64,000 nucleotides of DNA from Heliomarina sp018223035 (GTDB lineage Bacteria > Pseudomonadota > Alphaproteobacteria > Rhodobacterales > Rhodobacteraceae): NCBI GenBank assembly GCA_018223035.1, contig JAAEZD010000004.1, forward strand, positions 248,001 through 312,000, written 5' to 3'. Below are positions 49,755-58,628 of this stretch, in pieces. The position numbers and the translations under genes were made by a program. Every line of letters starts with the position of its first letter. Position 1 is the stretch's first letter. The notes under the pieces were generated by a model. The model was not told where the DNA came from and searched no databases. It saw only the letters and a program-made list of their open reading frames with translations.

Positions 49755-50039
49755 ATGCGCGCTGCCGCCAAAGCCACGCAAATGATCGATGATGACCGCG
49801 TCCGAGTCACTCGTTTCGATTTCGAACCCGGTGCGGAAACCGGCTGGCATAAGCACGGCATGGATTACGTTGTCACGACGCTGACCGACTGTACCATGGA
49901 ACTTGAAGATCCCGATGGCAGCTCGCTCGTGGTCGAGATGGCGGCGGGCACCAGCTATCGTCGCTCCTCCGGCGTGCATCACAACGTGATCAATGGCGGG
50001 GACCAGCCCATGGCCTTTGTCGAAGTAGAATTGAAATAG
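49755..50039 (+). CDS. small cupin-domain protein
   Basis: 94 residues, a single cupin: GAETGWHKHGMDYVVTTLTDCTMEL (motif 1 with H-x-H, about 25-50) and SGVHHNVINGGDQPMAFVEVEL (motif 2). The metal ligands His-His-(Asp)-His appear present. Its place as the first gene after the RutR box suggests a role in pyrimidine breakdown, but the reaction is unknown. The amidohydrolase gene follows after 10 bases. Confidence 0.85.
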   Translation: MRAAAKATQMIDDDRVRVTRFDFEPGAETGWHKHGMDYVVTTLTDCTMELEDPDGSSLVVEMAAGTSYRRSSGVHHNVINGGDQPMAFVEVELK

Positions 50040-50049
50040 GAGAGCCACC

Positions 50050-51303
50050 ATGGCCGCAGCACCGGGCGAAAACCTCAAGATCAATGGTGAAAGGCTGTGG
50101 GACAGCCTGATGGAGATGGCCAAGATCGGCCCCGGGATCGCGGGCGGCAACAACCGCCAGACCCTGACCGACGAAGATGCCGAAGGCCGCGCCCTGTTCC
50201 AGAAATGGTGCGAAGAAGCGGGCTGCACCATGGGGTTCGACCAGATGGGCAACATGTTCGCCCGTCGCGAAGGCACCGATCCGGATGCGTTGCCGGTCTA
50301 TGTGGGCAGCCACCTCGATACCCAGCCCACCGGCGGCAAGTATGACGGTGTTCTCGGCGTGCTCGGCGCGCTCGAGGTGATCCGCTCGATGAACGATCTG
50401 GGGATCAAGACGAAACACCCGGTCGTCGCCACCAACTGGACGAACGAGGAAGGCACCCGCTTTGCCCCCGCCATGCTGTCGTCTGGCGTTTTCGCGGGCG
50501 TTCACAGGCAGGACTGGGCTTATGAGCGCGAGGACGCCAAGGGCAAGACATTCGGCGATGAGCTGAAACGTATCGGCTGGCGTGGCGAGGAAGAAGTCGG
50601 CGCGCGCAAGATGCATGCCTTCTTTGAACTCCACATCGAACAGGGTCCGATCCTCGAAGCCGAAGGCAAGGACATCGGCGTGGTGACCCATGGTCAGGGC
50701 CTGAGCTGGACGCAGGTGACGATCACCGGCAAGGACTCGCATACCGGGTCGACCCCGATGCCGATGCGCAAGAACGCCGGTCTCGCGATGGCCCGCGTGC
50801 TGGAAAAGGTCGAAGAGATCGCCCTGTCGCATGCGCCGGATGCGGTCGGTGCGGCCGGGCACATCGATGTTTATCCGAACTCGCGCAACGTGATCCCCGG
50901 CAAGGTGGTCTTTACCGTCGATTTCCGCTCGCCCAATCTCGCGGTGATCGAGGACATGGTCGCGCGGCTCAAGACCGACGCGCAGGCGATCTGCGATGAC
51001 ATGGGCATGGAGATCGAATTCGAGAACGTGGGCGGTTTCGACCCCGTCGCCTTTGACGAAACCTGCGTGGGCGCGATCCGCTCGGCCGCCGAACGGTTGG
51101 GCTATTCCCATCGCGACATCATCTCAGGCGCCGGGCATGATGCCTGCTGGATCAATCAGGTGGCGCCGACCGCGATGGTGATGTGCCCCTGTGTCGACGG
51201 TCTCAGCCATAACGAGGCCGAGGAGATCAGCAAGGATTGGGCCGCCGCCGGTGCGGATGTGCTTCTTCATGCTGTGCTCGAAACGGCCGTGGTCGTGGAG
51301 TGA
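50050..51303 (+). CDS. M20-family Zn-dependent amidohydrolase, probable beta-ureidopropionase
   Basis: 417 residues. Metal-site motifs are VYVGSHLDTQPTGGKYDGVLGVLGALEVI (about 86-114), TNWTNEEGTRFAPAMLSSG (about 132-150) and FELHIEQGPILE (about 193-204). The C-terminal SGAGHDACWINQVAPTAMVMCPCVDGLSHNEAEE is the N-carbamoyl-amidohydrolase signature. Relatives include allantoate amidohydrolase and N-carbamoyl-L-amino-acid hydrolase. Between a RutR box and dihydropyrimidinase, the expected reaction is N-carbamoyl-beta-alanine to beta-alanine, CO2 and ammonia (third step). Confidence 0.9.
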   Translation: MAAAPGENLKINGERLWDSLMEMAKIGPGIAGGNNRQTLTDEDAEGRALFQKWCEEAGCTMGFDQMGNMFARREGTDPDALPVYVGSHLDTQPTGGKYDGVLGVLGALEVIRSMNDLGIKTKHPVVATNWTNEEGTRFAPAMLSSGVFAGVHRQDWAYEREDAKGKTFGDELKRIGWRGEEEVGARKMHAFFELHIEQGPILEAEGKDIGVVTHGQGLSWTQVTITGKDSHTGSTPMPMRKNAGLAMARVLEKVEEIALSHAPDAVGAAGHIDVYPNSRNVIPGKVVFTVDFRSPNLAVIEDMVARLKTDAQAICDDMGMEIEFENVGGFDPVAFDETCVGAIRSAAERLGYSHRDIISGAGHDACWINQVAPTAMVMCPCVDGLSHNEAEEISKDWAAAGADVLLHAVLETAVVVE

Positions 51304-51307
51304 AACA

Positions 51308-52357
51308 GTGACCCCCGTCAGCACAAGGCTGGACGGACTTCAGGCGGGCCGTGCCGTGGCCGCCGTGATGGTCGTTCTGTACCACCTGACGGTCTATTTC
51401 CTACCGGAGCATTACTATGGCGGGGCAAAAGTCGGGCCGGGCCTCTTCAGGATGGGCTATGCGGGGGTCGAATTCTTCTTTGTGCTGTCGGGGTTCATCA
51501 TGGTGTTCGTGCATCTGCGCGACTTTGGTGTCCCCGACCGCGCGCCACGCTTTCTCGAAAAGCGGATCGTGCGGATCTATCCGATCTACTGGGTCATCTA
51601 CGGGCTGCTGACGCTGGCCTATTTCGCTGTCCCCAGCGCGGGGCCCGAAAACGCACGTGATCCGATTGCGATCCTGACCTCGGCGTTGCTCTGGCCCATG
51701 CCCGAACTGCCGGTGCTAAGCGTGGCATGGTCGCTCCAGTACGAGATGCTGTTTTATCTCGTCTTTACCGTGCTGGTGCTGAACTTGCGCTTTGGCGCGG
51801 TGGTTTTCGTGCTCTGGACGCTGGCCTGCGTCTGGGCCTCTATGGCCCGGTTTGACAGCTATCCTTTCAATTTCCTGCTGTCCTTCTACAATCCGCTTTT
51901 TGCCTTTGGCATCCTTGCAGCCCTCAGTTTCCGGCGGCTCGACCTGCTGAGTGCGCGCTGGGTGCTTCTCGTTGGGGCGTTGGCCTTCTTTGCCGTGGGC
52001 ATCAGCGAGCAGCTGGCTCTTGTCGACTGGAGCAAGGCTGTGCGAACCTGGTGCTATGGGATCGGGGCCTGCCTTGCGGTGATGGGGCTTGCCGCCGGAG
52101 CCATCCAGCCGCCAAGATGGCTGTCCTTCCTCGGCGATGCCTCCTATTCGATCTACCTCGTCCACATCCCCGCGATCAGCTTTGCCGGTATCGTTCTGGT
52201 CAAGCTCGGCGCACCCTGGGGTCTGCCGCCGCTGGGCATGATGGCGGTCATGACGGTCTATGCCGTGGCGGCAGGGGCCATCGTGCACCTGTTTGTCGAA
52301 AAGCCATTGTTCTCAATGCTGTCGCGCCGCCGCGCCCCGGTTCCGGGTGGGGCGTGA
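51308..52357 (+). CDS. acyltransferase-3 (OafA/YrhL-type) membrane protein
   Basis: 349 residues from GTG 51308 (VTPVSTRLDGLQAGRAVAAVMVVLYHL), with GGAG 6 bases upstream. About ten membrane segments. The family signature is RLDGLQAGRAVAAVMVVLYHL...GYAGVEFFFVLSGFIMVFVHLRDF, with a conserved His and R/K, and YSIYLVHIPAISF near the C-terminus. The family O-acylates sugars or lipids at the membrane. Its position inside the pyrimidine operon, 4 bases after the amidohydrolase, is unexpected. Confidence 0.9.
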   Translation: MTPVSTRLDGLQAGRAVAAVMVVLYHLTVYFLPEHYYGGAKVGPGLFRMGYAGVEFFFVLSGFIMVFVHLRDFGVPDRAPRFLEKRIVRIYPIYWVIYGLLTLAYFAVPSAGPENARDPIAILTSALLWPMPELPVLSVAWSLQYEMLFYLVFTVLVLNLRFGAVVFVLWTLACVWASMARFDSYPFNFLLSFYNPLFAFGILAALSFRRLDLLSARWVLLVGALAFFAVGISEQLALVDWSKAVRTWCYGIGACLAVMGLAAGAIQPPRWLSFLGDASYSIYLVHIPAISFAGIVLVKLGAPWGLPPLGMMAVMTVYAVAAGAIVHLFVEKPLFSMLSRRRAPVPGGA

Positions 52358-52394
52358 TGGAACATACACCACTCATACGAACGGCGGTGACAGC

Positions 52395-52709
52395 ATGAGC
52401 GACACCGCAACACCGGAAAGGATCAAGGCGCTGATCCAAGCCGAGATCGAGGATTACGACATGTCCGCGCGCGAAGCGGCTCCGACGCTGGAAGCCTTTC
52501 GCGCCGCGCTGCGCGAGCCGCGCGAAGTGACGGTGAATTTTTCGGGCGGGATCACCCAGAAATGCTGGTCGGTCACCCGCCCCAACGGACCCTATCGGGT
52601 CATATATCTGCCGACGGCAGGGTACTTTTCGCTTTGCGTCGAAAGCGATTTCGGACCTCTGGACATCGGCGTGCATGGAAAGGCGATCGGGTGTTATGCC
52701 TCGGTCTGA
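52395..52709 (+). CDS. uncharacterised 104-residue protein in pyrimidine operon
   Basis: 104 residues from ATG 52395 (MSDTATPERIKALIQAEIEDYDMSAREAAPTLEAFRAAL). The first half is helical and the second half strand-rich: REVTVNFSGGITQKCWSVTRPNGPYRVIYLPTAGYFSLCVESDFGPLDIGVHG. No family is recognised. No signal or membrane segment. It is directly upstream of dihydropyrimidinase (15 bases) and transcribed with it. Confidence 0.7.
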   Translation: MSDTATPERIKALIQAEIEDYDMSAREAAPTLEAFRAALREPREVTVNFSGGITQKCWSVTRPNGPYRVIYLPTAGYFSLCVESDFGPLDIGVHGKAIGCYASV

Positions 52710-52724
52710 CAACAGGAGAGAGAC

Positions 52725-54179
52725 ATGAGTACAGTCATCAAGAACGGGACCATCGTCACGGCGGACCTCAGCTATGAAGCGGATGTGCTGATCGAGAACG
52801 GCCAGATCATCGAAATTGGCAAAGGGCTGCGTGGCGACGAGGAACTTGATGCAAGCGGCTGCTACGTGATGCCGGGCGGGATCGATCCGCATACCCATCT
52901 CGAAATGCCCTTCATGGGCACCTATAGTTCCGACGATTTCGAAAGCGGCACCCGTGCGGCGCTGGCAGGCGGCACCACGATGGTGGTCGATTTCGCGCTG
53001 CCCGATCCCGGTCAGGGGCTGCTTGATGCATTGAAGCGCTGGGATAACAAATCCACCCGCGCGCATTGCGACTATTCCTTCCACATGGCCGTCACATGGT
53101 GGGGCGAGCAGGTGTTCAACGAGATGGAAACCGTCGTCAAGGAACGCGGCATCAACACATTCAAGCACTTCATGGCCTACAAGGGCGCGCTGATGGTGCA
53201 GGATGACGAAATGTATGCCTCGTTCCAGCGCCTGTCCGAACTGGGCGCCATCGCGATGGTTCATGCGGAAAACGGCGACGTGGTCGCGGATCTCTCGGCG
53301 CGTCTGCTGGCCGAAGGCAATAACGGTCCCGAAGGCCATGCCTATTCCCGACCCACGCAGGTCGAAGGCGAGGCCACCAACCGCGCGATCATGATCGCCG
53401 ACATGGCCGGTGTGCCGCTTTACGTGGTGCATACCTCCTGCGAGGAAAGCCACGAAGCGATCCGCCGCGCACGCCAGCAGGGCAAGCGCGTCTGGGGCGA
53501 GCCGCTGATCCAGCACCTGACGCTGGATGAGAGCGAGTATTTCAACCAGGACTGGGATCACGCCGCCCGTCGCGTGATGAGCCCGCCGTTCCGCAACAAG
53601 AAGCACCAGGAAAGCCTGTGGCACGGGCTGATGTCTGGCTCTCTGTCGGTCGTGGCAACAGACCATTGCGCCTTTACCACTGAACAGAAACGCTATGGCG
53701 TCGGCGATTTCACCAAGATCCCGAACGGCACCGGTGGTCTGGAAGATCGCCTGCCGATGCTCTGGACCCATGGCGTTGCGACCGGGCGGCTCACGCCGAA
53801 CGAATTCGTCGCCGTGACCTCGACCAATATTGCCAAGATCTTGAATTGCTACCCCAAGAAGGGCGCGATCCTTGTCGGCGCGGATGCGGATATCGTCGTG
53901 CTCGATCCGAAAAAGGGCAAGACGATCTCGGCCGCCACGCAGCAGTCCTCGATCGATTACAACGTGTTCGAGGGACAAGAGGTCACGGGCCTGCCGCGCT
54001 TTACCCTGACACGCGGACAGGTCGCGGTCTATGACGGTGAAATGCGGGTCGAGGAAGGCCATGGCAAGTTTGTCGAACGCGCGCCGAACACACCGGTCAA
54101 CACCGCGCTGTCCCAGTGGAAAGAGCTGACCTCGCCGCGCCCGGTGCAGCGCACGGGCATCCCGGCAACCGGTGTCTGA
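52725..54179 (+). CDS. hydA: dihydropyrimidinase (D-hydantoinase)
   Basis: 484 residues, cyclic amidohydrolase: metal ligands DPHTHLEMPF (about 56-65), carbamylated Lys in FKHFMAYKGALMV (K about 151), His in VHTSCEESHEAI, and Asp in VATDHCAF (about 310-317). The C-terminal region carries GKTISAATQQSSIDYNVFEG, typical of dihydropyrimidinases. It opens dihydrouracil/dihydrothymine to N-carbamoyl-beta-alanine/-beta-aminoisobutyrate, the second step between PreTA and the M20 enzyme. The ribosome site AGGAGAG precedes the start. Confidence 0.95.
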   Translation: MSTVIKNGTIVTADLSYEADVLIENGQIIEIGKGLRGDEELDASGCYVMPGGIDPHTHLEMPFMGTYSSDDFESGTRAALAGGTTMVVDFALPDPGQGLLDALKRWDNKSTRAHCDYSFHMAVTWWGEQVFNEMETVVKERGINTFKHFMAYKGALMVQDDEMYASFQRLSELGAIAMVHAENGDVVADLSARLLAEGNNGPEGHAYSRPTQVEGEATNRAIMIADMAGVPLYVVHTSCEESHEAIRRARQQGKRVWGEPLIQHLTLDESEYFNQDWDHAARRVMSPPFRNKKHQESLWHGLMSGSLSVVATDHCAFTTEQKRYGVGDFTKIPNGTGGLEDRLPMLWTHGVATGRLTPNEFVAVTSTNIAKILNCYPKKGAILVGADADIVVLDPKKGKTISAATQQSSIDYNVFEGQEVTGLPRFTLTRGQVAVYDGEMRVEEGHGKFVERAPNTPVNTALSQWKELTSPRPVQRTGIPATGV

Positions 54180-54200
54180 CCGTCTCTGGTGCCTTTGCGA

Positions 54201-54236
54201 TGTACAGGGGGTGTACGGATTGTGCACCGCTTGTGC
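54201..54236. promoter_or_regulatory. phased array of four TGTRC boxes before the ABC transporter genes
   Basis: TGTAC at 54201 and 54212 and TGTGC at 54221 and 54232 lie 11, 9 and 11 bases apart, in the 108-base space between dihydropyrimidinase and the ABC ATPase gene. Confidence 0.4.
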
Positions 54237-54287
54237 ATTGCCTGAAATCGGGTGCCTTAAGTTTTTATGAACAAGAAGAGAGCCTTA

Positions 54288-55061
54288 ATGCCGGTCATTG
54301 AAGCCAGAAATCTCGAGCTGACCTTCCAGACCAATGACGGTCCGGTTCATGCGCTCAAGGACGTGAACCTTTCCATCGAAAAGGGAGACTTCGTCAGCTT
54401 TATCGGCCCGTCGGGCTGTGGCAAGACGACCTTTCTACGCTGCATGGCGGCGCTTGAACACCCGACCGGGGGCGAGATCACCGTTAACGGAGTGTCGCCG
54501 GAACAAGCACGCCAGGCGCGGGCATATGGCTATGTGTTCCAGGCGGCGGGGCTTTACCCGTGGCGGACCATCGCGGGCAATATCAAGCTGCCACTCGAGA
54601 TCATGGGTTTCTCCAAGGCCGAGCAGGAAAAGCGCGTCAAGGACGTGCTGCAACTGGTTGATCTGGAAGGGTTTGGCGGTAAATACCCTTGGCAGCTTTC
54701 AGGCGGCATGCAGCAGCGCGCCAGCATCGCGCGGGCGCTTGGGTTCGATGCCGATATCCTCTTGATGGACGAACCCTTCGGCGCGCTGGACGAGATCGTG
54801 CGCGATCACCTGAACGAACAGCTGCTGGCGCTCTGGGCGCGGACCGAGAAGACGATCGGTTTCGTAACCCATTCGATACCCGAGGCGGTGTACCTGTCGA
54901 CGCGGATCGTGGTGATGAGCCCGCGACCGGGTCGGATTACGGACGTGATCGAAAGCCCGCTGCCGAAAGAGCGTCCGCTTGAAATCCGCGATACGCCGGA
55001 GTTCATCGAGATCGCGCATCGGGTGCGGGAAGGTCTGCGGGCGGGGCATCTTGATGAGTGA
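54288..55061 (+). CDS. ABC transporter ATP-binding protein (NitT/TauT/SsuB type)
   Basis: 257 residues from ATG 54288; ATG 54267 upstream is possible but lacks a ribosome site. Complete motifs: Walker A GPSGCGKTT (about 38-46), Q-loop YVFQAAGLYPW, signature LSGGMQQRASIARAL (about 137-151), Walker B ILLMDEPFGALDE and H-loop VTHSIPEA. FGALDE and MSPRPGRI are typical of the nitrate/sulfonate/thiamine-precursor group. It powers the two permeases that follow and likely imports a pyrimidine or related base. Confidence 0.93.
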   Translation: MPVIEARNLELTFQTNDGPVHALKDVNLSIEKGDFVSFIGPSGCGKTTFLRCMAALEHPTGGEITVNGVSPEQARQARAYGYVFQAAGLYPWRTIAGNIKLPLEIMGFSKAEQEKRVKDVLQLVDLEGFGGKYPWQLSGGMQQRASIARALGFDADILLMDEPFGALDEIVRDHLNEQLLALWARTEKTIGFVTHSIPEAVYLSTRIVVMSPRPGRITDVIESPLPKERPLEIRDTPEFIEIAHRVREGLRAGHLDE

Positions 55062-55100
55062 TGTCATGTGCTTGCATGCCGACCTTGATGTGAGGGTGGC

Positions 55101-56033
55101 ATGATGCGGACGTTCTGGGCCGTACTGGTGGTGGTCGCCGCGATTGTTGCCTTTTGGTACGCGGCGGCGGTGCCGATGAATATCAAGACTGCGTTGACAC
55201 AGGCCGAGCGCGAGGGGGCCGTGATCTCTCCCGAAGGCGCGGCGGCGCGGCGCGACATGAGCGCGATTGCGCTCGCGCTGGCGAACCCGGGTCAATGGGG
55301 CGATACGCTGGTGCAGGACAAACCGCGCCTGCCGACGCCGGACCAGGTAGCGGTGGAACTCTGGCAGACCAGCGGGGCGATGGTGCTCAAGGGCCGTGCC
55401 TTTTCCAAGCGCAGCCTGCTGTTTCACGGATGGGTGACGCTGAGCGCGACGCTGCTCGGGTTCGGGATTGGCACGGTGCTGGGCATCCTGCTCGCGGTCG
55501 GGATCGTGCACAGCCGGGTAATGGACATGAGCGTGATGCCCTGGGCCATCGTGAGCCAGACCATCCCGATCATCGCGCTGGCGCCGATGATCATTGTGGT
55601 GCTGTATTCGGTCGGGGTGCAGGGGATCATTCCCAAGGCGATCATCTCGGCCTACCTGAGTTTCTTCCCGGTGGTGGTCGGCATGGTGAAAGGGCTGCGC
55701 AGCCCGGATTCCATGCAGCTCGACCTGCTGCGGACCTATAACGCGAGCACCTCGCAGGGCTTCTGGAAGCTGCGGCTGCCATCGTCGCTGCCCTATCTCT
55801 TTGCCTCGCTGAAGGTGGCGATTGCCGCCTCGCTGGTTGGCGCCATCGTGGGCGAGTTGCCGACCGGCGCGGTGTCGGGCCTTGGCGCGCGACTTTTGGC
55901 CGGGAGCTATTACGGGCAGACGATCCAGATCTGGTCGGCACTGTTTGCGGCGGCCATACTCGCGGCCTTGCTGGTCGGGATACTGGGCATGATCGAGCGG
56001 CTGTTGCTGCGCCGCATGGGGGTACTCGCATGA
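55101..56033 (+). CDS. ABC transporter permease (NitT/TauT type), long N-terminal extension
   Basis: 310 residues (ATGATG start). The first membrane segment (7-25) is followed by a ~70-residue extracytoplasmic stretch, then five more segments. The EAA-type coupling loop is DLLRTYNASTSQGFWKLRLPSSLPYLFASLKVA (about 211-243). It resembles the SsuC/TauC/RutG-unrelated BPD_transp_1 family. The N-terminal extension is unusual for the group. It is 40 bases after the ATPase gene. A dispersed repeat lies between it and the second permease. Confidence 0.9.
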   Translation: MMRTFWAVLVVVAAIVAFWYAAAVPMNIKTALTQAEREGAVISPEGAAARRDMSAIALALANPGQWGDTLVQDKPRLPTPDQVAVELWQTSGAMVLKGRAFSKRSLLFHGWVTLSATLLGFGIGTVLGILLAVGIVHSRVMDMSVMPWAIVSQTIPIIALAPMIIVVLYSVGVQGIIPKAIISAYLSFFPVVVGMVKGLRSPDSMQLDLLRTYNASTSQGFWKLRLPSSLPYLFASLKVAIAASLVGAIVGELPTGAVSGLGARLLAGSYYGQTIQIWSALFAAAILAALLVGILGMIERLLLRRMGVLA

Positions 56034-56042
56034 GGCTCTGTT

Positions 56043-56110
56043 GGAGGGGCTCTGCCCCGGTCGCGCAGGCGCGACCTCCCCGGGATATTTTTAACCCAAA
56101 GAAGCAGGGG
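56043..56110 (+). repeat. dispersed intergenic repeat, copy 3, with hairpins
   Basis: GGGATATTTTTAACCCAAAGAAGCAGGGG is the shared core (split: GGGATATTTTTA, ACCCAAAGAAGCAGGGG), here preceded by nested hairpins GGGGC/GCCCC and GTCGCG-CAGG-CGCGAC inside GGAGG/CCTCC. It lies between two permease genes of one operon, so it may attenuate rather than end transcription. Confidence 0.75.
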
Positions 56111-56118
56111 GAGGCAGC

Positions 56119-56964
56119 ATGACGGAACTGATGCTGGCGCTCGTGATCTGGGCCACGGGCTTTGGGCTGAATGCGTGGCTGGCCCGGAGCGCGGCCTCGG
56201 AGACGCGGGTTGTGAAATTCCTTGTGCCGTTCATCTTTGGCGCGACGCTCGTTCTTGTCTGGGAAATGGTGGTGCGGGGGCTGAATGTGCCGATGGTGAT
56301 CCTGCCGGCGCCCTCGGTCATCGCGATGCGCTTTGCCTCGAGCCTGCCGATCCTCTGGGTCGATTTCGTGCAGACCTTTCTGAAGGGTGCGCTGGGTGGC
56401 TATGTTATCGGCTGCGCGGCGGCCTTTTTGGTGGCGATCCTTGTGGACCGGTACGATTTCCTGCGGCGCGGGCTATTGCCGGTCGGCAATTTCGTGGCGG
56501 CCCTGCCAATTGTGGGAACCGCGCCGATCCTGGTGATGTGGTTCGGTTTCGACTGGCAGTCAAAGGCGGCGGTGGTCGTGGTCATGGTGTTCTTTCCGAT
56601 GCTGGTGAACACGGTGGCCGGTCTGCGCGAGGCGAGCGCGATGCAGCGCGACCTGATGCAGACCTACGGGGCCAGCTATAGCCAGGCGTTTTTCAAACTG
56701 CGCCTGCCGGCGGCGATGCCGTTCATTTTCAACGGATTGAAGATATCGACGACGCTGGCCCTGATCGGGGCGATTGTTGCCGAATTTTTCGGCTCGCCGA
56801 CGCTGGGGATGGGGTTTCGCATCTCGACCTCGGTGGGGCAGCTTGCGCTGGACATGGTCTGGGCCGAGATTGTGGTGGCGGCACTTGCCGGGTCGGCGTT
56901 TTACGGGGTTGTGGCGCTGGTAGAGAAGGCGGTGACCTTCTGGCACCCGTCGCAGCGGGCCTGA
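56119..56964 (+). CDS. ABC transporter permease (NitT/TauT type)
   Basis: 281 residues with six to seven membrane segments. The coupling loop is DLMQTYGASYSQAFFKLRLPAAMPFIFNGLKIS (about 176-208), followed by LIGAIVAEFFGSPTLGMGFRI. It is the second permease of a heterodimeric importer with the preceding product. A GGGGGAGG ribosome site, provided by the end of the repeat, lies 8 bases upstream. Confidence 0.92.
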   Translation: MTELMLALVIWATGFGLNAWLARSAASETRVVKFLVPFIFGATLVLVWEMVVRGLNVPMVILPAPSVIAMRFASSLPILWVDFVQTFLKGALGGYVIGCAAAFLVAILVDRYDFLRRGLLPVGNFVAALPIVGTAPILVMWFGFDWQSKAAVVVVMVFFPMLVNTVAGLREASAMQRDLMQTYGASYSQAFFKLRLPAAMPFIFNGLKISTTLALIGAIVAEFFGSPTLGMGFRISTSVGQLALDMVWAEIVVAALAGSAFYGVVALVEKAVTFWHPSQRA

Positions 56965-57027
56965 GGCCCATAACGACAGAAGAATTCCGGATAAACCGGG
57001 GTGAAGTGTAAACAAGGAGTGTAGAAT

Positions 57028-58023
57028 ATGAAGAAACTGATGACGGGGATGGCGCTGGGACTGGCAATGGCCGGTGGCTCGGCGACGGCGGAGACCGATC
57101 CGAACAGTGTGAAATTGCAGCTTCAATGGGTCACGCAGGCGCAGTTCGCGGGCTATTACGTGGCGCTCGACAAGGGCTATTATGAGGAAGAGAACCTCGA
57201 CGTCGAAATCCTGCCCGGCGGGCCGGATATTGCCCCGCCGCAGGTGCTTGCCGGTGGTGGCGCGGATGTCATGCTGAACTGGATGCCATCGGCGCTGGCG
57301 GCCCGGGAAAAAGGCCTGCCGGTTGTGAACATCGCGCAGCCATTCAAGTCTTCGGGTCTGATGCTGACCTGCTGGAAGGACACCGGCATCACCAGCCCGC
57401 AGGATTTCAAGGGCAAGACCATCGGCGTCTGGTTCTTTGGCAATGAATACCCGTTCCTCAGCTGGATGAGCCAGGAAGGCATTTCGACCGATGGCGGCGA
57501 GGATGGTGTGACCGTGCTCAAGCAGGGCTTTAACGTCGATCCGCTGATCCAGCGTCAAGCCGACTGCATTTCCACCATGACCTATAACGAATATGGTCAG
57601 GTGCTGGATGCGGGCGTTTCCGAAGACGAGCTGGTGACCTTCAAATACGAAGATCAGGGCGTTGCCACGCTGGAAGACGGGATCTGGGCGCTTGAGGAAA
57701 ACCTCGAGGATCCGGTGTTCGTCGACAAGATGGTGCGTTTTGTCCGCGCTTCGATGAAGGGATGGAAATACGCCGAGGAGAATCCGGAAGAGGCGGCGAT
57801 GATCGTGCTCGACAACGATGCGACCGGCGCCCAGACCGAAGCGCATCAGGTGCGGATGATGGGCGAGATCGCCAAGCTGACCGCTGGTTCCAACGGTGCG
57901 CTGGATGAAGCCGATTACCAGCGCACGGTCGATACCCTGCTGGCGGGCGGTTCCGATCCGGTGATCTCCAAGGCGCCGGAAGGGGCCTGGACCCATGAAA
58001 TCACCGACGAAGCGCTGAACTAA
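57028..58023 (+). CDS. ABC substrate-binding protein, NMT1/THI5-like (pyrimidine-type ligand)
   Basis: 331 residues. The signal peptide ends near GGSATAE. The mature protein starts VKLQLQWVTQAQFAGYYVALDKGYYEEENLDVEILPGGPD, the NMT1/THI5-like signature shared with ThiY and related binders of pyrimidine compounds. It also has SGLMLTCWKDTGITSPQDFKGKTIGVWFFG. Periplasmic. Together with the RutR site and degradation enzymes, a pyrimidine or dihydropyrimidine ligand is likely. AAGGAG sits 8 bases upstream. It ends at a strong terminator. Confidence 0.9.
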   Translation: MKKLMTGMALGLAMAGGSATAETDPNSVKLQLQWVTQAQFAGYYVALDKGYYEEENLDVEILPGGPDIAPPQVLAGGGADVMLNWMPSALAAREKGLPVVNIAQPFKSSGLMLTCWKDTGITSPQDFKGKTIGVWFFGNEYPFLSWMSQEGISTDGGEDGVTVLKQGFNVDPLIQRQADCISTMTYNEYGQVLDAGVSEDELVTFKYEDQGVATLEDGIWALEENLEDPVFVDKMVRFVRASMKGWKYAEENPEEAAMIVLDNDATGAQTEAHQVRMMGEIAKLTAGSNGALDEADYQRTVDTLLAGGSDPVISKAPEGAWTHEITDEALN

Positions 58024-58041
58024 GTTTACGCTTTTGCGATG

Positions 58042-58078
58042 AAAAAGGCGCGGCTCCCGTACCGGGGGCCGCGTTTTT
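58042..58078. terminator. bidirectional terminator after the binding-protein gene
   Basis: CGCGGCTCCC-GTAC-GGGGGCCGCG flanked by A5 and T5 lies between the convergent binding-protein and VOC genes. Confidence 0.85.
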
Positions 58079-58081
58079 CGT

Positions 58082-58513
58082 TCAGATCTCGGCGTAGATT
58101 TCCAGCAGGTTGCCGTCGGGGTCGCGGAAGAACAGGGTGCGATGTCCAAAGCTTTGGTCGGTGGGGGGCGCGACGGGTGTTATGCCACTGCGCTCAAGCG
58201 CTTCGGCACAGAGATCCACATGGCCGGGCGGGACGCGGAAGGCCAGTTGCAGTGCGGCGCTGTCGCGAGGCAGCGGATCATCTTTTGCGGTGAGACCGGG
58301 CTTTGAGAGCGCGAGGATATGCGAACCCACGCGGTACTCGATCCAGCTGGCGGATAATTCCCGTTCCAGCGAAAAGCCCAGAACGCCCTCGTAAAATCGG
58401 CGCATTGCGGCCATGTCGCGGGTAAGGATGACCGTATAGTCGATGGCGCGGATCGCGGCAAAGGGGGAGGGTTGGTCGTTCAAGGCAGACAGGCTCCGGG
58501 ATGACAGGGCCAC
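58082..58513 (-). CDS. VOC-family (glyoxalase/dioxygenase superfamily) protein
   Basis: 143 residues from GTG 58513; no ATG exists in the first 35 codons, so GTG or the later TTG must be used. The vicinal-oxygen-chelate pattern is IRAIDYTVILTRDMAAMRRFYEGVLGFSLERELSASWIEYRVGSHILALS (about 20-70) and GHRTLFFRDPDGNLLEIYAEI at the C-terminus, where the metal Glu lies. Function unknown; possibilities include glyoxalase I-like and antibiotic-binding relatives. It is convergent with the pyrimidine importer and divergent from the tungstate operon. Confidence 0.85.
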   Translation of the reverse strand: MALSSRSLSALNDQPSPFAAIRAIDYTVILTRDMAAMRRFYEGVLGFSLERELSASWIEYRVGSHILALSKPGLTAKDDPLPRDSAALQLAFRVPPGHVDLCAEALERSGITPVAPPTDQSFGHRTLFFRDPDGNLLEIYAEI

Positions 58514-58628
58514 AAGAGCAGGAGCGGTCCCGGGGCGTCAAGAAGCTTGCATGATTTCAGGGTGACCTTTCGTCGGTCTTATGCAATATACTGTACGTCA
58601 TACGGAATTGAGGAGCGTTTCGTAAAAA

